64,000 nucleotides of DNA, taken from assembly GCA_030604885.1 (NCBI GenBank), contig JAUVUZ010000003.1:1-64000 (forward strand), in the 5' to 3' direction. The DNA comes from Alphaproteobacteria bacterium. GTDB taxonomy: Bacteria; Pseudomonadota; Alphaproteobacteria; Rhodospirillales; Rhodospirillaceae. Below are positions 27,250 to 36,557 of this stretch, piece after piece. The position numbers and the translations under genes are program-made. Position 1 is the stretch's first letter; every line of letters starts with the position of its first letter. The notes below the pieces were generated by a model. The model saw nothing but the letters and a program-made list of their open reading frames with translations, searched no databases and was not told the DNA's origin.

Positions 27250-28509
27250 ATGGTGAAAGTCACGACCCTCGACAACGGACTGCGGGTGATCTCCGACGAG
27301 ATGCCCGGCATGGGAACGGTGTCGATCGGGGCGTGGGTGGGGGTGGGCGCGCGCTTCGAACCGGCGCACCTCAACGGCGTCTCCCACCTGCTCGAACACA
27401 TGGCGTTCAAGGGCACCGAACGCCGCTCCGCGCGCGACATCGCCGAGGAGATCGAGGCGGTCGGCGGCCACATCAACGCCTACACCTCGCGCGAGACCAC
27501 CGCCTACTACGCCAAGGTGCTGAAGGACGACCTCGCCCTCGCCGTCGACATCGTCGGCGACATCCTCCAACACTCCACCCTCGACCCGACCGAGCTGGAC
27601 CGCGAACGCCAGGTGGTGGTCCAGGAAATCGGCCAGGCCATCGACACCCCCGACGACATCATCTTCGACTGGTTCCAGCAGACCGCCTATCCGGACCAGG
27701 CGATCGGCCGCCCGGTGCTCGGCACCGCCGAAATCGTGCGCGGCCTCGGCCGCGACGCGATCTTCGACTTCATGCGCGCGGGCTACACCGCGCCGCAGAT
27801 CGTCGTCTCCGCCGCGGGCGGGCTGGAACACGCCCGCTTCCTCGACCTCGTCGGCGAAACCTTCGGCGGCATCTCGCCCCAGTCCTCCTCCGCCGCCGAC
27901 GCCCAGGCGAAATACCGGGGCGGCCACTACCGCGAGGAACGCGACCTCGAACAGACCCACCTCGTGCTCGGCTTCGAGGGCGTCGCCTACCAGGACGACG
28001 ACTACTACGCCCTCGCGGTGATGTCCGCCCTGTTCGGCGGCGGCATGTCGTCGCGCCTGTTCCAGGAAGTCCGCGAACAGCGGGGCCTCGCCTACTCGAT
28101 CTACGCCTACGCCTCGTCCTACGTCGACACCGGCATGTTCACCATCTATGCCGGAACCAGCCCGGAAGACGTGCCCGAAATGGTCGCGGTGATCGCCGAG
28201 GAGTGCGCCAAACTCAGCACCACCCTCACCGAACCGGAAATCGCCCGCGCCCGCGCCCAGCTCCGCGCCTCCACCATCATGGGCATGGAAAGCACCTCCT
28301 CGCGCTGCGAACACCGCGCCCGCCAGCTGATGATCTTCGGCGAACCCCTCTCCGCCGAGGAAACCATCGCCCGCATCGACGCCGTCGACCTCGATGCCGT
28401 CCGCCGCGTCACCGAACGGGTGCTGAAATCCCCCATCACCACCGCCGCCGTCGGCCCCCTCGACCACCTCGAACCCGATACCGCCCTCGCGCAGCGGTTC
28501 AAGTTCTGA
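27250..28509 (+). CDS. M16 family zinc peptidase (processing-peptidase type)
   Basis: 419 residues, cytosolic or periplasm-facing pitrilysin-family peptidase related to mitochondrial processing peptidase beta. The inverted zinc motif HLLEH is at 46-50 in GVSHLLEHMAFKGT, with the distal Glu in ERQVVVQEIGQAIDTPDD near 120-126. RGLAYSIYAYASSYVDTGMF and the Gly-rich GGGMSSRLFQEVREQ are typical. The placement immediately after thrC is common in alphaproteobacteria. No signal peptide is visible. It starts one base after the thrC stop, so translation is coupled. Confidence 0.95.
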   Translation: MVKVTTLDNGLRVISDEMPGMGTVSIGAWVGVGARFEPAHLNGVSHLLEHMAFKGTERRSARDIAEEIEAVGGHINAYTSRETTAYYAKVLKDDLALAVDIVGDILQHSTLDPTELDRERQVVVQEIGQAIDTPDDIIFDWFQQTAYPDQAIGRPVLGTAEIVRGLGRDAIFDFMRAGYTAPQIVVSAAGGLEHARFLDLVGETFGGISPQSSSAADAQAKYRGGHYREERDLEQTHLVLGFEGVAYQDDDYYALAVMSALFGGGMSSRLFQEVREQRGLAYSIYAYASSYVDTGMFTIYAGTSPEDVPEMVAVIAEECAKLSTTLTEPEIARARAQLRASTIMGMESTSSRCEHRARQLMIFGEPLSAEETIARIDAVDLDAVRRVTERVLKSPITTAAVGPLDHLEPDTALAQRFKF

Positions 28510-28525
28510 GGCGGGCGGGAAAGAT

Positions 28526-28576
28526 CGGGGCGCCGCCCCGAACCCCGCCGGGGGGTCTCGGACCCCCCGGACCCCG
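28526..28576 (+). repeat. post-stop double-hairpin repeat, copy A
   Basis: Two GC-rich hairpins in series: CGGGGCGCCGCCCCG, then GGGGGGTC..GACCCCCC, joined by AACCCCGCC. It starts 16 bp after the M16 peptidase stop. Two diverged relatives with the same order occur at 28643-28688 and 45180-45229, each in the same orientation relative to the gene it follows. Confidence 0.75.
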
Positions 28577-28586
28577 CGCTCACTTC

Positions 28587-28629
28587 CAAAACAAAAAGGG
28601 CCTCCGCCAGGGAGGCCCTTTTGTTTTGG
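28587..28629. terminator. bidirectional terminator
   Basis: A long palindrome, CCAAAACAAAA(A)GGGCCTCC pairing with GGAGGCCCTTTTGTTTTGG over a four-base loop. The A and T arms provide T-tracts on both strands between the converging M16 peptidase and acdS genes. Confidence 0.9.
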
Positions 28630-28642
28630 AAACGAATGGGAT

Positions 28643-28688
28643 CCAAGGGCCCAAGGCCCTTGGCGGGTCCAGGGCGGAGCCCTGGCCT
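28643..28688 (-). repeat. post-stop double-hairpin repeat, copy B
   Basis: Read on the minus strand it begins 20 bp after the acdS stop: GGCCAGGGCTCCGCCCTGG, ACCCGCC, then AAGGGCCTTGGGCCCTTGG. Same two-hairpin layout and linker as copies A and C, with compensating differences in the stems. Confidence 0.75.
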
Positions 28689-28707
28689 TCCCATCCGCCC
28701 CGGAGCT

Positions 28708-29724
28708 TCAGCCGTTGCGGAAGGCGTAGGCGTAGCCGTTGAGGGCGGGGGCGCCGCCGAGGTGGGCGTAGAGGATTTTGGAGCCTTTGGGGAAGTAGCC
28801 TTTGCCGACGAGGTCGATGAGGCCTTGCATGGATTTGCCTTCGTAGACCGGGTCGGTGATCATGCCTTCGAGGCGGGCGGTGAGGCGGATGGCCTCCTTG
28901 GTTTCCTGGGAGGGCACGCCGTAGCAGGGGTAGGCGTAGTCTTCGACGAGGACCGCGTCGTCGTCGGCGATGGGTTTGCCGAGTTCCACGAGGTCGGCGG
29001 TCTTGCGGGCGATGTCGAGGACCTGGGCCTTGGTCTGGGCCGGGGTGAACGAGGCGTCGATGCCGATCACCTGGCGCGCCCGGCCGTCGGCGGCGAAGCC
29101 CACCAGCATGCCGGCGTGGGTGGAGCCGGTGACGGTGCAGACGACGATGTAGTCGAAGGCGAAGCCCTGGGCCTGTTCCTGGGCGCGGACTTCCTCGGCG
29201 AAGCCGACGTAGCCGAGGCCGCCGAACTTGTGGACCGAGGCGCCGGCGGGGATGGGGTAGGGCTTGCCGCCCGAGGCGGTGACTTCGGCGAGGGCGTCTT
29301 CCCAGCTTTTGCGGATGCCGATGTCGAAGCCGTCGTCGCAGAGGCGGACGTCGGCGCCCATGATGCGCGAGAGCAGGATGTTGCCGACGCGATCGTAGAC
29401 CGCGTCTTCGTGGGGCACCCAGGCTTCCTGCACCAGGCGGCATTTGAAGCCGATCTTGGCGGCGACGGCGGCGACCATGCGGGTGTGGTTGGACTGCACG
29501 CCGCCGATCGAGACGAGGGTGTCGGCGCCCGAGGCGATGGCGTCGGGGACGATGTATTCGAGCTTGCGCAGCTTGTTGCCGCCGTAGGCGAGGCCCGAGT
29601 TGCAGTCCTCGCGCTTGGCGTAGATTTCGACGCCGCCGCCGAGGTGGGCGGAGAGGCGGGAGAGCTTCTCGATCGGCGTCGGGCCGAAGGTGAGGGGGTA
29701 GCGGGGGAATTTCGCGAGGTTCAT
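28708..29724 (-). CDS. acdS: 1-aminocyclopropane-1-carboxylate deaminase
   Basis: 338 residues, the exact size of AcdS. The enzyme cleaves ACC, the plant ethylene precursor, to 2-oxobutyrate and ammonia. PLP Lys is K51 in [15 protein letters not shown] at 78-82, Y268 and Y294 fit. Residues E295 (PVYEGKSM) and L322 (YAHLGGAP) separate true ACC deaminases from D-cysteine desulfhydrases, and both are present. The N-terminus [19 protein letters not shown] is also the AcdS form. The divergent Lrp-type gene is the usual AcdR regulator. This suggests association with plants, algae or ACC-containing environments, as inference. Confidence 0.95.
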   Translation of the reverse strand: MNLAKFPRYPLTFGPTPIEKLSRLSAHLGGGVEIYAKREDCNSGLAYGGNKLRKLEYIVPDAIASGADTLVSIGGVQSNHTRMVAAVAAKIGFKCRLVQEAWVPHEDAVYDRVGNILLSRIMGADVRLCDDGFDIGIRKSWEDALAEVTASGGKPYPIPAGASVHKFGGLGYVGFAEEVRAQEQAQGFAFDYIVVCTVTGSTHAGMLVGFAADGRARQVIGIDASFTPAQTKAQVLDIARKTADLVELGKPIADDDAVLVEDYAYPCYGVPSQETKEAIRLTARLEGMITDPVYEGKSMQGLIDLVGKGYFPKGSKILYAHLGGAPALNGYAYAFRNG

Positions 29725-29868
29725 GGCGCGGCTCCGAGGCGGGTTTGGCTTGCAAGAACGCTAGCAGAGATGCGCAGAAAGGTGCTCTCGATCTTGAGGC
29801 TGGAATCTCTCGAATTTCGGCGCGAATGGCGGCATGATGAGGAAAACGCGCCATCGGAGCCGCTAAAG

Positions 29869-30348
29869 ATGAAAGAATCCACCACGCCGCCCGAACTCGA
29901 CCGAACCGACCGCCGGATTCTCCGCGCGTTGCAGGAGAACGGCCGCCTCGCCAACGCCGACCTCGCCAAACTGGTGGACGCCAGCCCCGCCACCTGCCAC
30001 CGCCGCACCCAGCGGCTGTTCGCCATCGGCGCGATTTCCGGCGTGCGGGCGATGGTGTCGCCCCAGGCGGTGGACCGGGGGGCGCTGGTGATGGTGGGGG
30101 TGGTGCTGGACCGCTCGACGCCCGAAAGCTTCGCCGCGTTCGAGCAGGCGGTGGCGGCGCTGCCGTTCGTGCTCGATTGCCATCTGGTGGCGGGGGATTT
30201 CGACTATTTCCTGAAAATCCGCGTGTCCGACATGGCGGATTTCAACCGCCTGCACGGCACCCGCCTGATCGCCCTGCCGGGGGTGCGGCAGACCCGCACC
30301 TTTTTCGTGATGAAGGAGGTGGTGGACAACGCGCCGCTGCCGTTCTGA
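29869..30348 (+). CDS. acdR: Lrp/AsnC-family regulator, probable AcdR
   Basis: 159 residues: an AsnC-type winged helix (about 10-60, LDRTDRRILRALQENGRLANADLAKL then SPATCHRRTQRLFAIGAI) and a C-terminal RAM effector domain (about 70-150). It is divergent from acdS with a 144-bp shared control region, the arrangement in which AcdR, with Lrp-like binding, activates acdS in other proteobacteria. An AT-richer stretch at about 29765-29850 in that gap is the likely operator region. The start at 29869 has a weak SD; in-frame upstream codons extend the ORF but carry no family sequence. Confidence 0.88.
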   Translation: MKESTTPPELDRTDRRILRALQENGRLANADLAKLVDASPATCHRRTQRLFAIGAISGVRAMVSPQAVDRGALVMVGVVLDRSTPESFAAFEQAVAALPFVLDCHLVAGDFDYFLKIRVSDMADFNRLHGTRLIALPGVRQTRTFFVMKEVVDNAPLPF

Positions 30349-30411
30349 GCGGTTGCATCGCCCCGCGCAGACGATAAGGTGGGCTTACGATCCGCGATCC
30401 CGGAGGTTGCC

Positions 30412-30852
30412 ATGCCGTCGCCGCCCGTCGGCTTTCTGTTCAGCGACATCGCCCGTCTGGCGCGGCAGGCGTTCAACCGCCGTGCCTCGTGCCTGGGGCT
30501 GTCGCTGGCGCAATGGCGGGTGCTGGCGGTGCTCTCGCGGCGGGAGGGGCTGAGCCAGGCGCGCCTCGCCGAGAGCCTGGAAATTCAGCCCATGACCCTG
30601 GTGCGGCAGATCGACCGGTTGGAGGCGATGGGGCTGGTGGCGCGCCGGCCGAACCCGGACGACCGGCGCGCGGTGCGCCTCGCCCTCACTCCTGCGGCGG
30701 CGCCGCTGCTGGCGCGGATGCGCGCGATTTCCGACGAGCTGTGGGACGCCGCCCTCGCGGGGTTTTCCGCCGAGGCGCGCGCCGCCCTCGCCGACGATCT
30801 GGTGCGGATCAAGGCGGCGCTGTGGGCGGAGGCCTCGGCCCCCGAGGGCTGA
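30412..30852 (+). CDS. MarR-family transcriptional regulator
   Basis: 146 residues with the MarR winged helix: LSLAQWRVLAVLSRREGLSQARLAESL, the recognition helix IQPMTLVRQIDRLEAMGLV, and the wing RRPNPDDRRAVRLALT. The family represses efflux or stress genes and is released by small ligands. CGGAGG lies 6 nt before the ATG at 30412. The gene converges with a DoxX-family gene four bases away. No ligand or target is evident. Confidence 0.92.
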   Translation: MPSPPVGFLFSDIARLARQAFNRRASCLGLSLAQWRVLAVLSRREGLSQARLAESLEIQPMTLVRQIDRLEAMGLVARRPNPDDRRAVRLALTPAAAPLLARMRAISDELWDAALAGFSAEARAALADDLVRIKAALWAEASAPEG

Positions 30853-30856
30853 GGCG

Positions 30857-31279
30857 CTACGACCGCTGTTGCAGCGTGCGCGCCCAGTCGTAGCTCAGGC
30901 GGCCGGGGCCGCGCAGCGCCAGGGCGACGAAGCCGCCGGTCACCGCGCCGTGGACCGGCGCGAGGCCCGCGCCGCCGAGCATCCAGCCCCGGTGCCCGGC
31001 GAGGATCGCCGCGGCGGTGAGCAGGGCGAGGGCGAGGGCCGCCGGTTCGATCCGCCAACCGAGGATCACCGCCGCGCCTCCGGCCACCTGCACCGAAACC
31101 ACGGCGAGGGCGGCGTGGTGCGCCAGCGGCAGCCCGAGGGCCTGAAGCTCGGCGACGGTGCCGCCGAGGTCCAGCCCCCGCAGCGCGCCCGAGTAGAGGA
31201 ACACCGCGCCGAGCACGACGCGGCAAATCATGAGGAACACGTCCTCGCTGGTGGCGCGCGGGGAAGAGGCCCTGTCCAT
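30857..31279 (-). CDS. DoxX family membrane protein
   Basis: 140 residues, four membrane helices (about 14-32, 50-72, 75-93, 103-122). The conserved N-terminal LMICRVVLGAVFLYSGALRGLD with Arg in the first helix and the C-terminal small-residue helix fit the DoxX family, which includes quinol oxidase-associated and thiosulfate-related subunits but mostly proteins of unknown role. Start at 31279 follows GGAG; upstream in-frame sequence is Arg-rich and not family-like. Confidence 0.82.
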   Translation of the reverse strand: MDRASSPRATSEDVFLMICRVVLGAVFLYSGALRGLDLGGTVAELQALGLPLAHHAALAVVSVQVAGGAAVILGWRIEPAALALALLTAAAILAGHRGWMLGGAGLAPVHGAVTGGFVALALRGPGRLSYDWARTLQQRS

Positions 31280-31583
31280 TCGATCGTCTCCGAGTCCGGG
31301 TGTGCCGGGCCGCCCCCTGCGGCGCCGGACCGGGACCCCATACCCGAAACCCGGCGGCGTGGCTAGGTGTCGGCGGCGGGGCGAGGCGCGAGCCACGATG
31401 CAAGACGAATGCCGCAGGCTTTCCGGTTCTCGGAGGAAGGGGATTCCGTCGTCGATTCAAGGGAGAAATCCATCCGTCCCCGGTGTGGTGGGGAGCGGAT
31501 GGTGGGCGGTGGTGGGCGGAAATCCGGCAAAGCCCACCCCACCGTGGCGCGGATCTCCGGGTGCGGAGCGGCGACTCGGGCGG
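31280..31583. other. intergenic region, no gene seen
   Basis: About 300 bp between the DoxX start and the TRAP-gene stop. Open frames here have no family resemblance and weak codon bias. The only structure noticed is a 7-bp stem GGTGGGC/GCCCACC near 31526-31553 inside G-rich repeats (GGTGGGCGG twice), which could be the 3' end of the TRAP transcript on the other strand. Confidence 0.4.
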
Positions 31584-32567
31584 TCAATGCCCCGCGAGAA
31601 AGTCGTCGAGCACCTTGGCCGCTGCCGGCCCGGCGGCGGTGCGCCACTCGGCTAGGGAGGCGCGGGCGGCCTCGCGCAGCGCCTGCATCACCTCGGGGGA
31701 CGGGGTCTGGGCGATGGTCACGCCGTTGTCCCGCATCCGCGCGTAGTTGGCGCTCACCCGACCGTCGAGGGCCTCCCACTGGTGGCGGGTGGTGGTTTCG
31801 CCCGCCTGGAGCACCGCGTCCTTGAGCGGCTGGTCGAGGGCGTTCCACTTCTGCAGCGACACGGTGGCGAAGCTCAACGGCACCGCGTAGGTGATCTCGG
31901 TGAAGTGGGGCAGGTGCTTCCACAGTTGCCGCCCGGCGCCGCCGTCGCCGGAGGAGAGCACCGCGTCGATCTCGCCGCTTTCGAGCTTGGGCGGCAGGTC
32001 GGCGTAGGAAATCACCCCCGCCGCCGTGCTGGTGCGGGAGAACAGGGCAGTGCCGGTGTCGTCGTAGGTGCGGATCTTGAGCGCCTTGAGCGCCGCCGGG
32101 CCGTCCACCGCCTTCGCCGACCAGATGCCCGAGGGCGGCCATGGGGTGACGAACAGCAGCTTCTGGTTGCGCGCCGCGAACGCCTGCTCGTAGAGGGGGC
32201 GGGCGCGTTCGTAGAGCCGCCGCGCGTCCGCCGCCGAGGTGGTGACGAACGGCAGGGAGGAGAGCAGGAACACCGGGCTTTCGCCGCCGAGGGCGCCGCC
32301 GAAGCTGTTGGCCATGGCGTAGCGGCCGTCGGCTACCGCGGCCACCTGATCCTTGGAGCGCAAGCCCGATTTCGCTCCCGGCGACGGCGCGATCACCAGC
32401 GCGCCGCGGGTGAGGCGCGCCACCTCGGCGGTGAAGTGGAGGTCGGCCTCGCCGGGAATCGCGGTGGCGGGGTATTCGTCGATCAGTTCCCAGGTGATCG
32501 GCGTCTGCGCCGCGACGGGCGAGGCGACCAGCAGCAGGGCCGCGAGGGCATGGCGGAAAAGGCGCAT
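31584..32567 (-). CDS. TRAP transporter solute-binding protein, DctP type
   Basis: 327 residues with a Sec signal peptide (MRLFRHALAALLLVASPVAA-QT). The mature protein has the DctP-fold: DQVAAVADGRYAMANSFGG, KALKIRTYDDTGTALF with the carboxylate-binding Arg, and LESGEIDAVLSSGD. It would bind an organic acid in the periplasm for a TRAP DctQM pair. No membrane subunits lie next to it, so it is an orphan binding protein, or partners are elsewhere. Start chosen for the signal peptide and the upstream GGAG. Confidence 0.88.
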   Translation of the reverse strand: MRLFRHALAALLLVASPVAAQTPITWELIDEYPATAIPGEADLHFTAEVARLTRGALVIAPSPGAKSGLRSKDQVAAVADGRYAMANSFGGALGGESPVFLLSSLPFVTTSAADARRLYERARPLYEQAFAARNQKLLFVTPWPPSGIWSAKAVDGPAALKALKIRTYDDTGTALFSRTSTAAGVISYADLPPKLESGEIDAVLSSGDGGAGRQLWKHLPHFTEITYAVPLSFATVSLQKWNALDQPLKDAVLQAGETTTRHQWEALDGRVSANYARMRDNGVTIAQTPSPEVMQALREAARASLAEWRTAAGPAAAKVLDDFLAGH

Positions 32568-32663
32568 GGCGGGTCTCCGGTGGCGGTGGGGGAGACTCAA
32601 CACCTGGGCACGCGCCGACCGGAATCAATGCGAATCAAAATCATGCGGGGAAGGGGCGAGTGC

Positions 32664-33239
32664 CTAGGCGTTGCCCGCGCTGGAGGAGAGCTTGCCGACG
32701 TCGATGCCGAGCTTGGCGATGGCGCGGTGCCACTTGCGCGGGTTCTCGCGGCCGAACAGCAGGGCGTCGTCGGCGGGCACCACCAGCCAGGCGTTGTCGC
32801 GCAGTTCGCCGTCGAGCTGCCCGGCGCCCCAGCCCGAGTAGCCGAGCGCCATCAGGCACTGGCGCGGTCCCCGGCCTTCCGCCACCGCGCGGAGGATGTC
32901 GAGGGTGGCGGTGAGGGCGCGGCGGCTGTCCACCAGCATGCTCGAATCCGCCATGAAGTCCGCCGAATGCAGCACGAAGCCGCGCCCCGGCTCCACCGGC
33001 CCGCCGAAGTGGACGGGCATGTCGTCGCACCCGGGGGTGAGCGGAATGTTGAGCTGTTCCATCAGCTTGGAGAGGGGCATGTCGGGCAGCTCGCGGTTGA
33101 GCACGATGCCCATCGCCCCCTCCGCCGAATGGGCGCAGAGGTAGACCACCGCGTGCTCGAAGCGCGGATCCTGCATCCCCGGCATCGCCACGAGGCATTG
33201 CCCGGTGAGGTATCTCGGTTCGGTGGAGCGATCGGTCAT
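32664..33239 (-). CDS. YqgE/AlgH family protein (UPF0301)
   Basis: 191 residues. The family signatures LTGQCLVAMPGMQDPRFEHAV (split at 11-31), YLCAHSAEGAMGIVLNRELP, FGGPVEPGRGFVLHS and LGYSGWGAGQLDGELRDNAWL are all present. AlgH was linked to alginate regulation in Pseudomonas, but the general biochemical role is unknown; it is cytosolic. It lies 59 bp downstream of rnhA on the same strand and may belong to the ispH-thrB-rnhA transcript. Confidence 0.93.
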   Translation of the reverse strand: MTDRSTEPRYLTGQCLVAMPGMQDPRFEHAVVYLCAHSAEGAMGIVLNRELPDMPLSKLMEQLNIPLTPGCDDMPVHFGGPVEPGRGFVLHSADFMADSSMLVDSRRALTATLDILRAVAEGRGPRQCLMALGYSGWGAGQLDGELRDNAWLVVPADDALLFGRENPRKWHRAIAKLGIDVGKLSSSAGNA

Positions 33240-33298
33240 GGAACTCCCTTCGGTCTGGTCCCCTGAACCCTACTTGAGGGGGGACGCGGGGGCAAGGT

Positions 33299-33739
33299 TC
33301 AGGCTTTGGCCTTGCGCGGGATGGCGGCACGGGCGAGGGCGTCGACGCGCTCGTTTTCCGCGTGGCCGTCGTGGCCCTTCACCCAGGTCCAGGTCACCCG
33401 GTGGGGGGCGAGGGCGGCGTCGAGGCGCTGCCACAAATCGACGTTCTTCACCGGCTGCTTGGCGGCGGTGGTCCAGCCGCGCGCCTTCCAGCCGCGCATC
33501 CACTGGGTGACGCCCTTCATCACATACTCGCTGTCGGTGTAGAGCGCCACCGCGCACGGGCGCGACAGGGCCTCGAGGCCCGCGATCGCCGCCATCAGCT
33601 CCATGCGGTTGTTGGTGGTCTGCGGCTCGCCGCCGGAGAGTTCCTTCTCCACGCCCTTGCAGCGCAGCAGCGCGCCCCAGCCGCCCGGGCCCGGGTTGCC
33701 CGAGCACGCGCCGTCGGTATAAAGCTCCACCTCGGTCAT
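33299..33739 (-). CDS. rnhA: ribonuclease HI
   Basis: 146-residue RNase H1 that removes RNA from RNA-DNA hybrids. Catalytic carboxylates are visible in [12 protein letters not shown] (D9), [10 protein letters not shown] (Glu near 47), [10 protein letters not shown] (Asp near 69) and the C-terminal NERVDALAR (Asp near 133), with [10 protein letters not shown] before the last. Length agrees with E. coli RnhA. The start codon overlaps the thrB stop (ATGA), the common alphaproteobacterial order ispH-thrB-rnhA. Confidence 0.96.
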   Translation of the reverse strand: MTEVELYTDGACSGNPGPGGWGALLRCKGVEKELSGGEPQTTNNRMELMAAIAGLEALSRPCAVALYTDSEYVMKGVTQWMRGWKARGWTTAAKQPVKNVDLWQRLDAALAPHRVTWTWVKGHDGHAENERVDALARAAIPRKAKA

Positions 33740-34704
33740 GCGTCGAGGCCGTAGGCGCCGGGGCCGGGCAGGCCGCGGTGGAAGCGCGCGATGCGCAGGT
33801 ATTCGAGCGGGTCCTTGGGGCGCACCAGCGCGCCCGCCGGGGTGTTGAGCCAGTCGTAGAGCCGGGTGAGGAGGAAGCGCACCGCCGCGCCCCGGGCGAG
33901 CAGCGGCAGCGCCGCCACCTCGGCCGCCGACAGCGGGCGGATCGCGGCGTAGGCGTCCAGCAACCGGCGCGCCTTGGTGACGTTGAAGGCGCGGTCCGGC
34001 TCGAAGCACCAGGCGTTCATCGCGATTACCAGGTCGTAGGCGTAGAGGTCGGCGCAGGCGAAGTAGAAGTCGATCACGCCGGAGACCGCCTCGCCGCGGA
34101 AGAACACGTTGTCGGGGAAGAGGTCGGCGTGGATCACCCCCTTCGGCAGGTCGGCGGGCCAGCGGCGCTCCAGGTCGTCCAGCTCGGCGGCGATCTCGGC
34201 GGCGAGGCCGGGCATCACCTCGTTGGCGCGGTCGCGCGCCAGCTCGAACAGCGGCCGCCAACCGTCCACCGAGAGGGCGTTGCGCCGCGTCGCCGGATAG
34301 TCGGCCCCGGCGAGGTGCAGCCGCGCCAGCGCCGCGCCCACCCCGGCGCAGTGGGTGGCGGTGATGTGGCGGGGGGAAAGCCCCTTGAGGAAGCTGAACA
34401 GCGCCGCCGGGCGGCCCGCCAGGGTGCGCAGCGCCTCGCCGTCGCGCGCGACGATCGGCAGCGGGCAGGTGACGCCGTTGCCCGCGAGGTGGCGCATCAG
34501 GCCGAGGAACCACGGCAGGTCCGCCGGGTTCACGCGCTTTTCGTAGAGGGTGAGGATGTAGGTTTCGCCGTCGTCGGTCTGGACGAGGTAGTTGGAGTTC
34601 TCGACGCCCTCGGCGATGCCCTTGAACGACACCACGTCGGCGATGTCGTAGGCGGCGGCGAACCCTTCGAGGTCCGCGTCGGAGACGTCGGTGTAAACGG
34701 CCAT
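33736..34704 (-). CDS. thrB: homoserine kinase, aminoglycoside-kinase fold (type II)
   Basis: 322 residues. It phosphorylates homoserine for threonine synthase. This is the ThrB2 form related to choline and aminoglycoside kinases rather than GHMP kinases: [29 protein letters not shown] split at 30-57, the catalytic loop [14 protein letters not shown] near 190-203 and [18 protein letters not shown] (metal Asp). It sits 58 bp after ispH and overlaps rnhA by 4 bp, the typical alphaproteobacterial cluster. Confidence 0.96.
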   Translation of the reverse strand: MAVYTDVSDADLEGFAAAYDIADVVSFKGIAEGVENSNYLVQTDDGETYILTLYEKRVNPADLPWFLGLMRHLAGNGVTCPLPIVARDGEALRTLAGRPAALFSFLKGLSPRHITATHCAGVGAALARLHLAGADYPATRRNALSVDGWRPLFELARDRANEVMPGLAAEIAAELDDLERRWPADLPKGVIHADLFPDNVFFRGEAVSGVIDFYFACADLYAYDLVIAMNAWCFEPDRAFNVTKARRLLDAYAAIRPLSAAEVAALPLLARGAAVRFLLTRLYDWLNTPAGALVRPKDPLEYLRIARFHRGLPGPGAYGLDA

Positions 34705-34762
34705 GGAAACCTCCCTTGCGACGCAAGGGTATATGACAAGCGCGGGACGGACGCCAGAAAGA

Positions 34763-35725
34763 TCAGCCGGACGACGCCTGCGCCTTGCGCACCTCGGGCG
34801 GCAGCTTGAAGGTGACGTCCTCGACCACGTGGCGGGCGGTCTCGACGGAGAGCGTGCGGCGCTCCGCCAGCGCCGCCAGCACCCCCTCCACCAGCACCTC
34901 GGGGGCGGAGGCTCCGGCGGTGATGCCGAGGCGGACGACGCCTTCGAGGCTCGGCCAGTCGATCTCCTCCGGCCCCTGCAGCAGGCGCGCGTCGGGGCAG
35001 CCCGCGCCGGTGGCCACCTCGACCAGACGGCGGGAGTTGGAGGAGTTGGGCGCGCCCAGCACCCACACCGCGTCGCAGCTTGCGGCGATGGCGCGCACCG
35101 CCGCCTGGCGGTTGGTGGTGGCGAAGCAGATGTCCTCGCGCTTCGGCCCCGCGAGGGCGGGGAAGCGGCGCTTGAGGATCGCCACGATGTCGCGGGTCTC
35201 GTCCACCGACAGGGTGGTCTGGGTGACGTAGGCGAGGCGGTCCGGGGTGTCGGGCATCACGGTTTCCGCGTCGGCCCGGGTTTCCACCAGCAGGATGCGC
35301 CCCGGCTCCACCTGGCCCATGGTGCCGATCACCTCCGGGTGCCCGGCGTGGCCGATGAGGATGATCTGGTCCCCGGCGGCGGCGTGGCGCGCCGCCTCGA
35401 CGTGGACCTTGGCGACCAGCGGGCAGGTGGCGTCGACGCTGGCGAGGCCGCGCCGCCGCGCCTCGGCGGGCACCGATTTCGGCACGCCGTGGGCGGAGAA
35501 CACCACGGTGGCGCCGTCGGGCACCGCGTCCAGCTCGTCGACGAACACCGCGCCCTTGCGTTCCAGGCTTTCCACCACGAAGCGGTTGTGGACGATCTCG
35601 TGGCGCACGTAGACGGGCGCGCCGCGGGTTTCGAGCAGGCGCTCGACGATCTGCACGGCGCGGTCGACACCGGCGCAAAAGCCGCGCGGCGCGGCGAGGA
35701 CAACGGACAGGGGCGGCAGCGACAT
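34763..35725 (-). CDS. ispH: 4-hydroxy-3-methylbut-2-enyl diphosphate reductase
   Basis: 320-residue iron-sulfur enzyme that catalyses the last step of the MEP isoprenoid pathway, giving IPP and DMAPP. The three cluster cysteines are in [12 protein letters not shown] (C17), [11 protein letters not shown] (near 101) and [11 protein letters not shown] (near 195), and the active-site Glu-Thr region is [26 protein letters not shown] binds the diphosphate. CGGAGG precedes the ATG at 35725; the longer frame upstream is not conserved. It is first in ispH-thrB-rnhA. Confidence 0.97.
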   Translation of the reverse strand: MSLPPLSVVLAAPRGFCAGVDRAVQIVERLLETRGAPVYVRHEIVHNRFVVESLERKGAVFVDELDAVPDGATVVFSAHGVPKSVPAEARRRGLASVDATCPLVAKVHVEAARHAAAGDQIILIGHAGHPEVIGTMGQVEPGRILLVETRADAETVMPDTPDRLAYVTQTTLSVDETRDIVAILKRRFPALAGPKREDICFATTNRQAAVRAIAASCDAVWVLGAPNSSNSRRLVEVATGAGCPDARLLQGPEEIDWPSLEGVVRLGITAGASAPEVLVEGVLAALAERRTLSVETARHVVEDVTFKLPPEVRKAQASSG

Positions 35726-35879
35726 CGGGCCTCCGGGGGTGCGGGGATCGCCATGGATGTAGCAAACCCGAACGCGAATCGGAAGGGCGGGCGGCGATTT
35801 CCTCCGCGAATGCGGTTGCCGCTGCGGGCGCCTTGGGCTATCACCAAGGCGGAAGTCCTGCCAGAACAAGGGGTGCGCC

Positions 35880-36452
35880 ATGGGCCGTCGTTTCGATTTC
35901 GGGTGGGCCGCGCGCGGCGCGGCGGCGCTGGCGTTGCTGGGCGCGCTCGGCGGGTGCGGCATCTTCGACAAGAAGGAACCGCCAGCGCCCTGCCCGCAGA
36001 TCCGCATCGACCGCGACACCGCCCAGCTCACCCGCTTCACCGGTTCGGGCACCGACCTCACCGACACCCTGGTGACCGCCGAGGTGCTGGGCTACACCGG
36101 CACCTGCAAGGTGAAGGCCGACGCCCACGAGGTGGAGATGGCGCTCAACGTCACCTTCCAGGCCACCGTCGGCCCGGCCACCCCGGCCCAGCCCGACGGC
36201 AGCCGCAGGCAGCGGTTCAGCTATTTCGTCGCGCTGCCGGATTTCTACCCGCATCCGGCGGGCAAGCAGGTGTTCGAGGCGGAGGTGGTGTTCCCCCCCA
36301 ACGTCAACCAGGTGCGCTACCGCGACGGCGAGGTGACGTTGCGGATTCCGCTCACCAAGTCGGTGTCGTCGGGCGACGTGCGGGTGTACCTCGGCATGCA
36401 GCTCGACCGCGACCAGCTCGAATTCAACCGCCGCCAGCAGCCGCAGTACTGA
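35880..36452 (+). CDS. predicted lipoprotein
   Basis: 190 residues with a type II signal peptide ([15 protein letters not shown], lipid Cys near 26 after LGG). The mature part has an immunoglobulin-like pattern of beta strands ([51 protein letters not shown]). I do not know the family with certainty. A 7-bp-stem inverted repeat (GCCTTGG, 35830-35850) lies just upstream in the 154-bp control region shared with ispH. It probably resides in the periplasm attached to a membrane. Confidence 0.82.
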   Translation: MGRRFDFGWAARGAAALALLGALGGCGIFDKKEPPAPCPQIRIDRDTAQLTRFTGSGTDLTDTLVTAEVLGYTGTCKVKADAHEVEMALNVTFQATVGPATPAQPDGSRRQRFSYFVALPDFYPHPAGKQVFEAEVVFPPNVNQVRYRDGEVTLRIPLTKSVSSGDVRVYLGMQLDRDQLEFNRRQQPQY

Positions 36453-36467
36453 CCCCAACCTCCGGTC

Positions 36468-36495
36468 TTGACTCCGGCGGCCCCCGGGGTACACC
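36468..36495 (+). promoter_or_regulatory. possible sigma-70 promoter
   Basis: TTGACT (36468-36473) and TACACC (36490-36495) are 16 bp apart and 62 bp before the next start codon. The minus-35 is good, the minus-10 moderate. Confidence 0.35.
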
Positions 36496-36557
36496 TTTGC
36501 GAGTGGGGGATTTCGCCGGTTGCGTGACGATCCTCGCCGTTCCGCCGGGGGGGATCG

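Noticed and set aside
32604-33330. Alternative frames around yqgE and rnhA
   Set aside because: Shadows of well-identified genes on the same or opposite strand.
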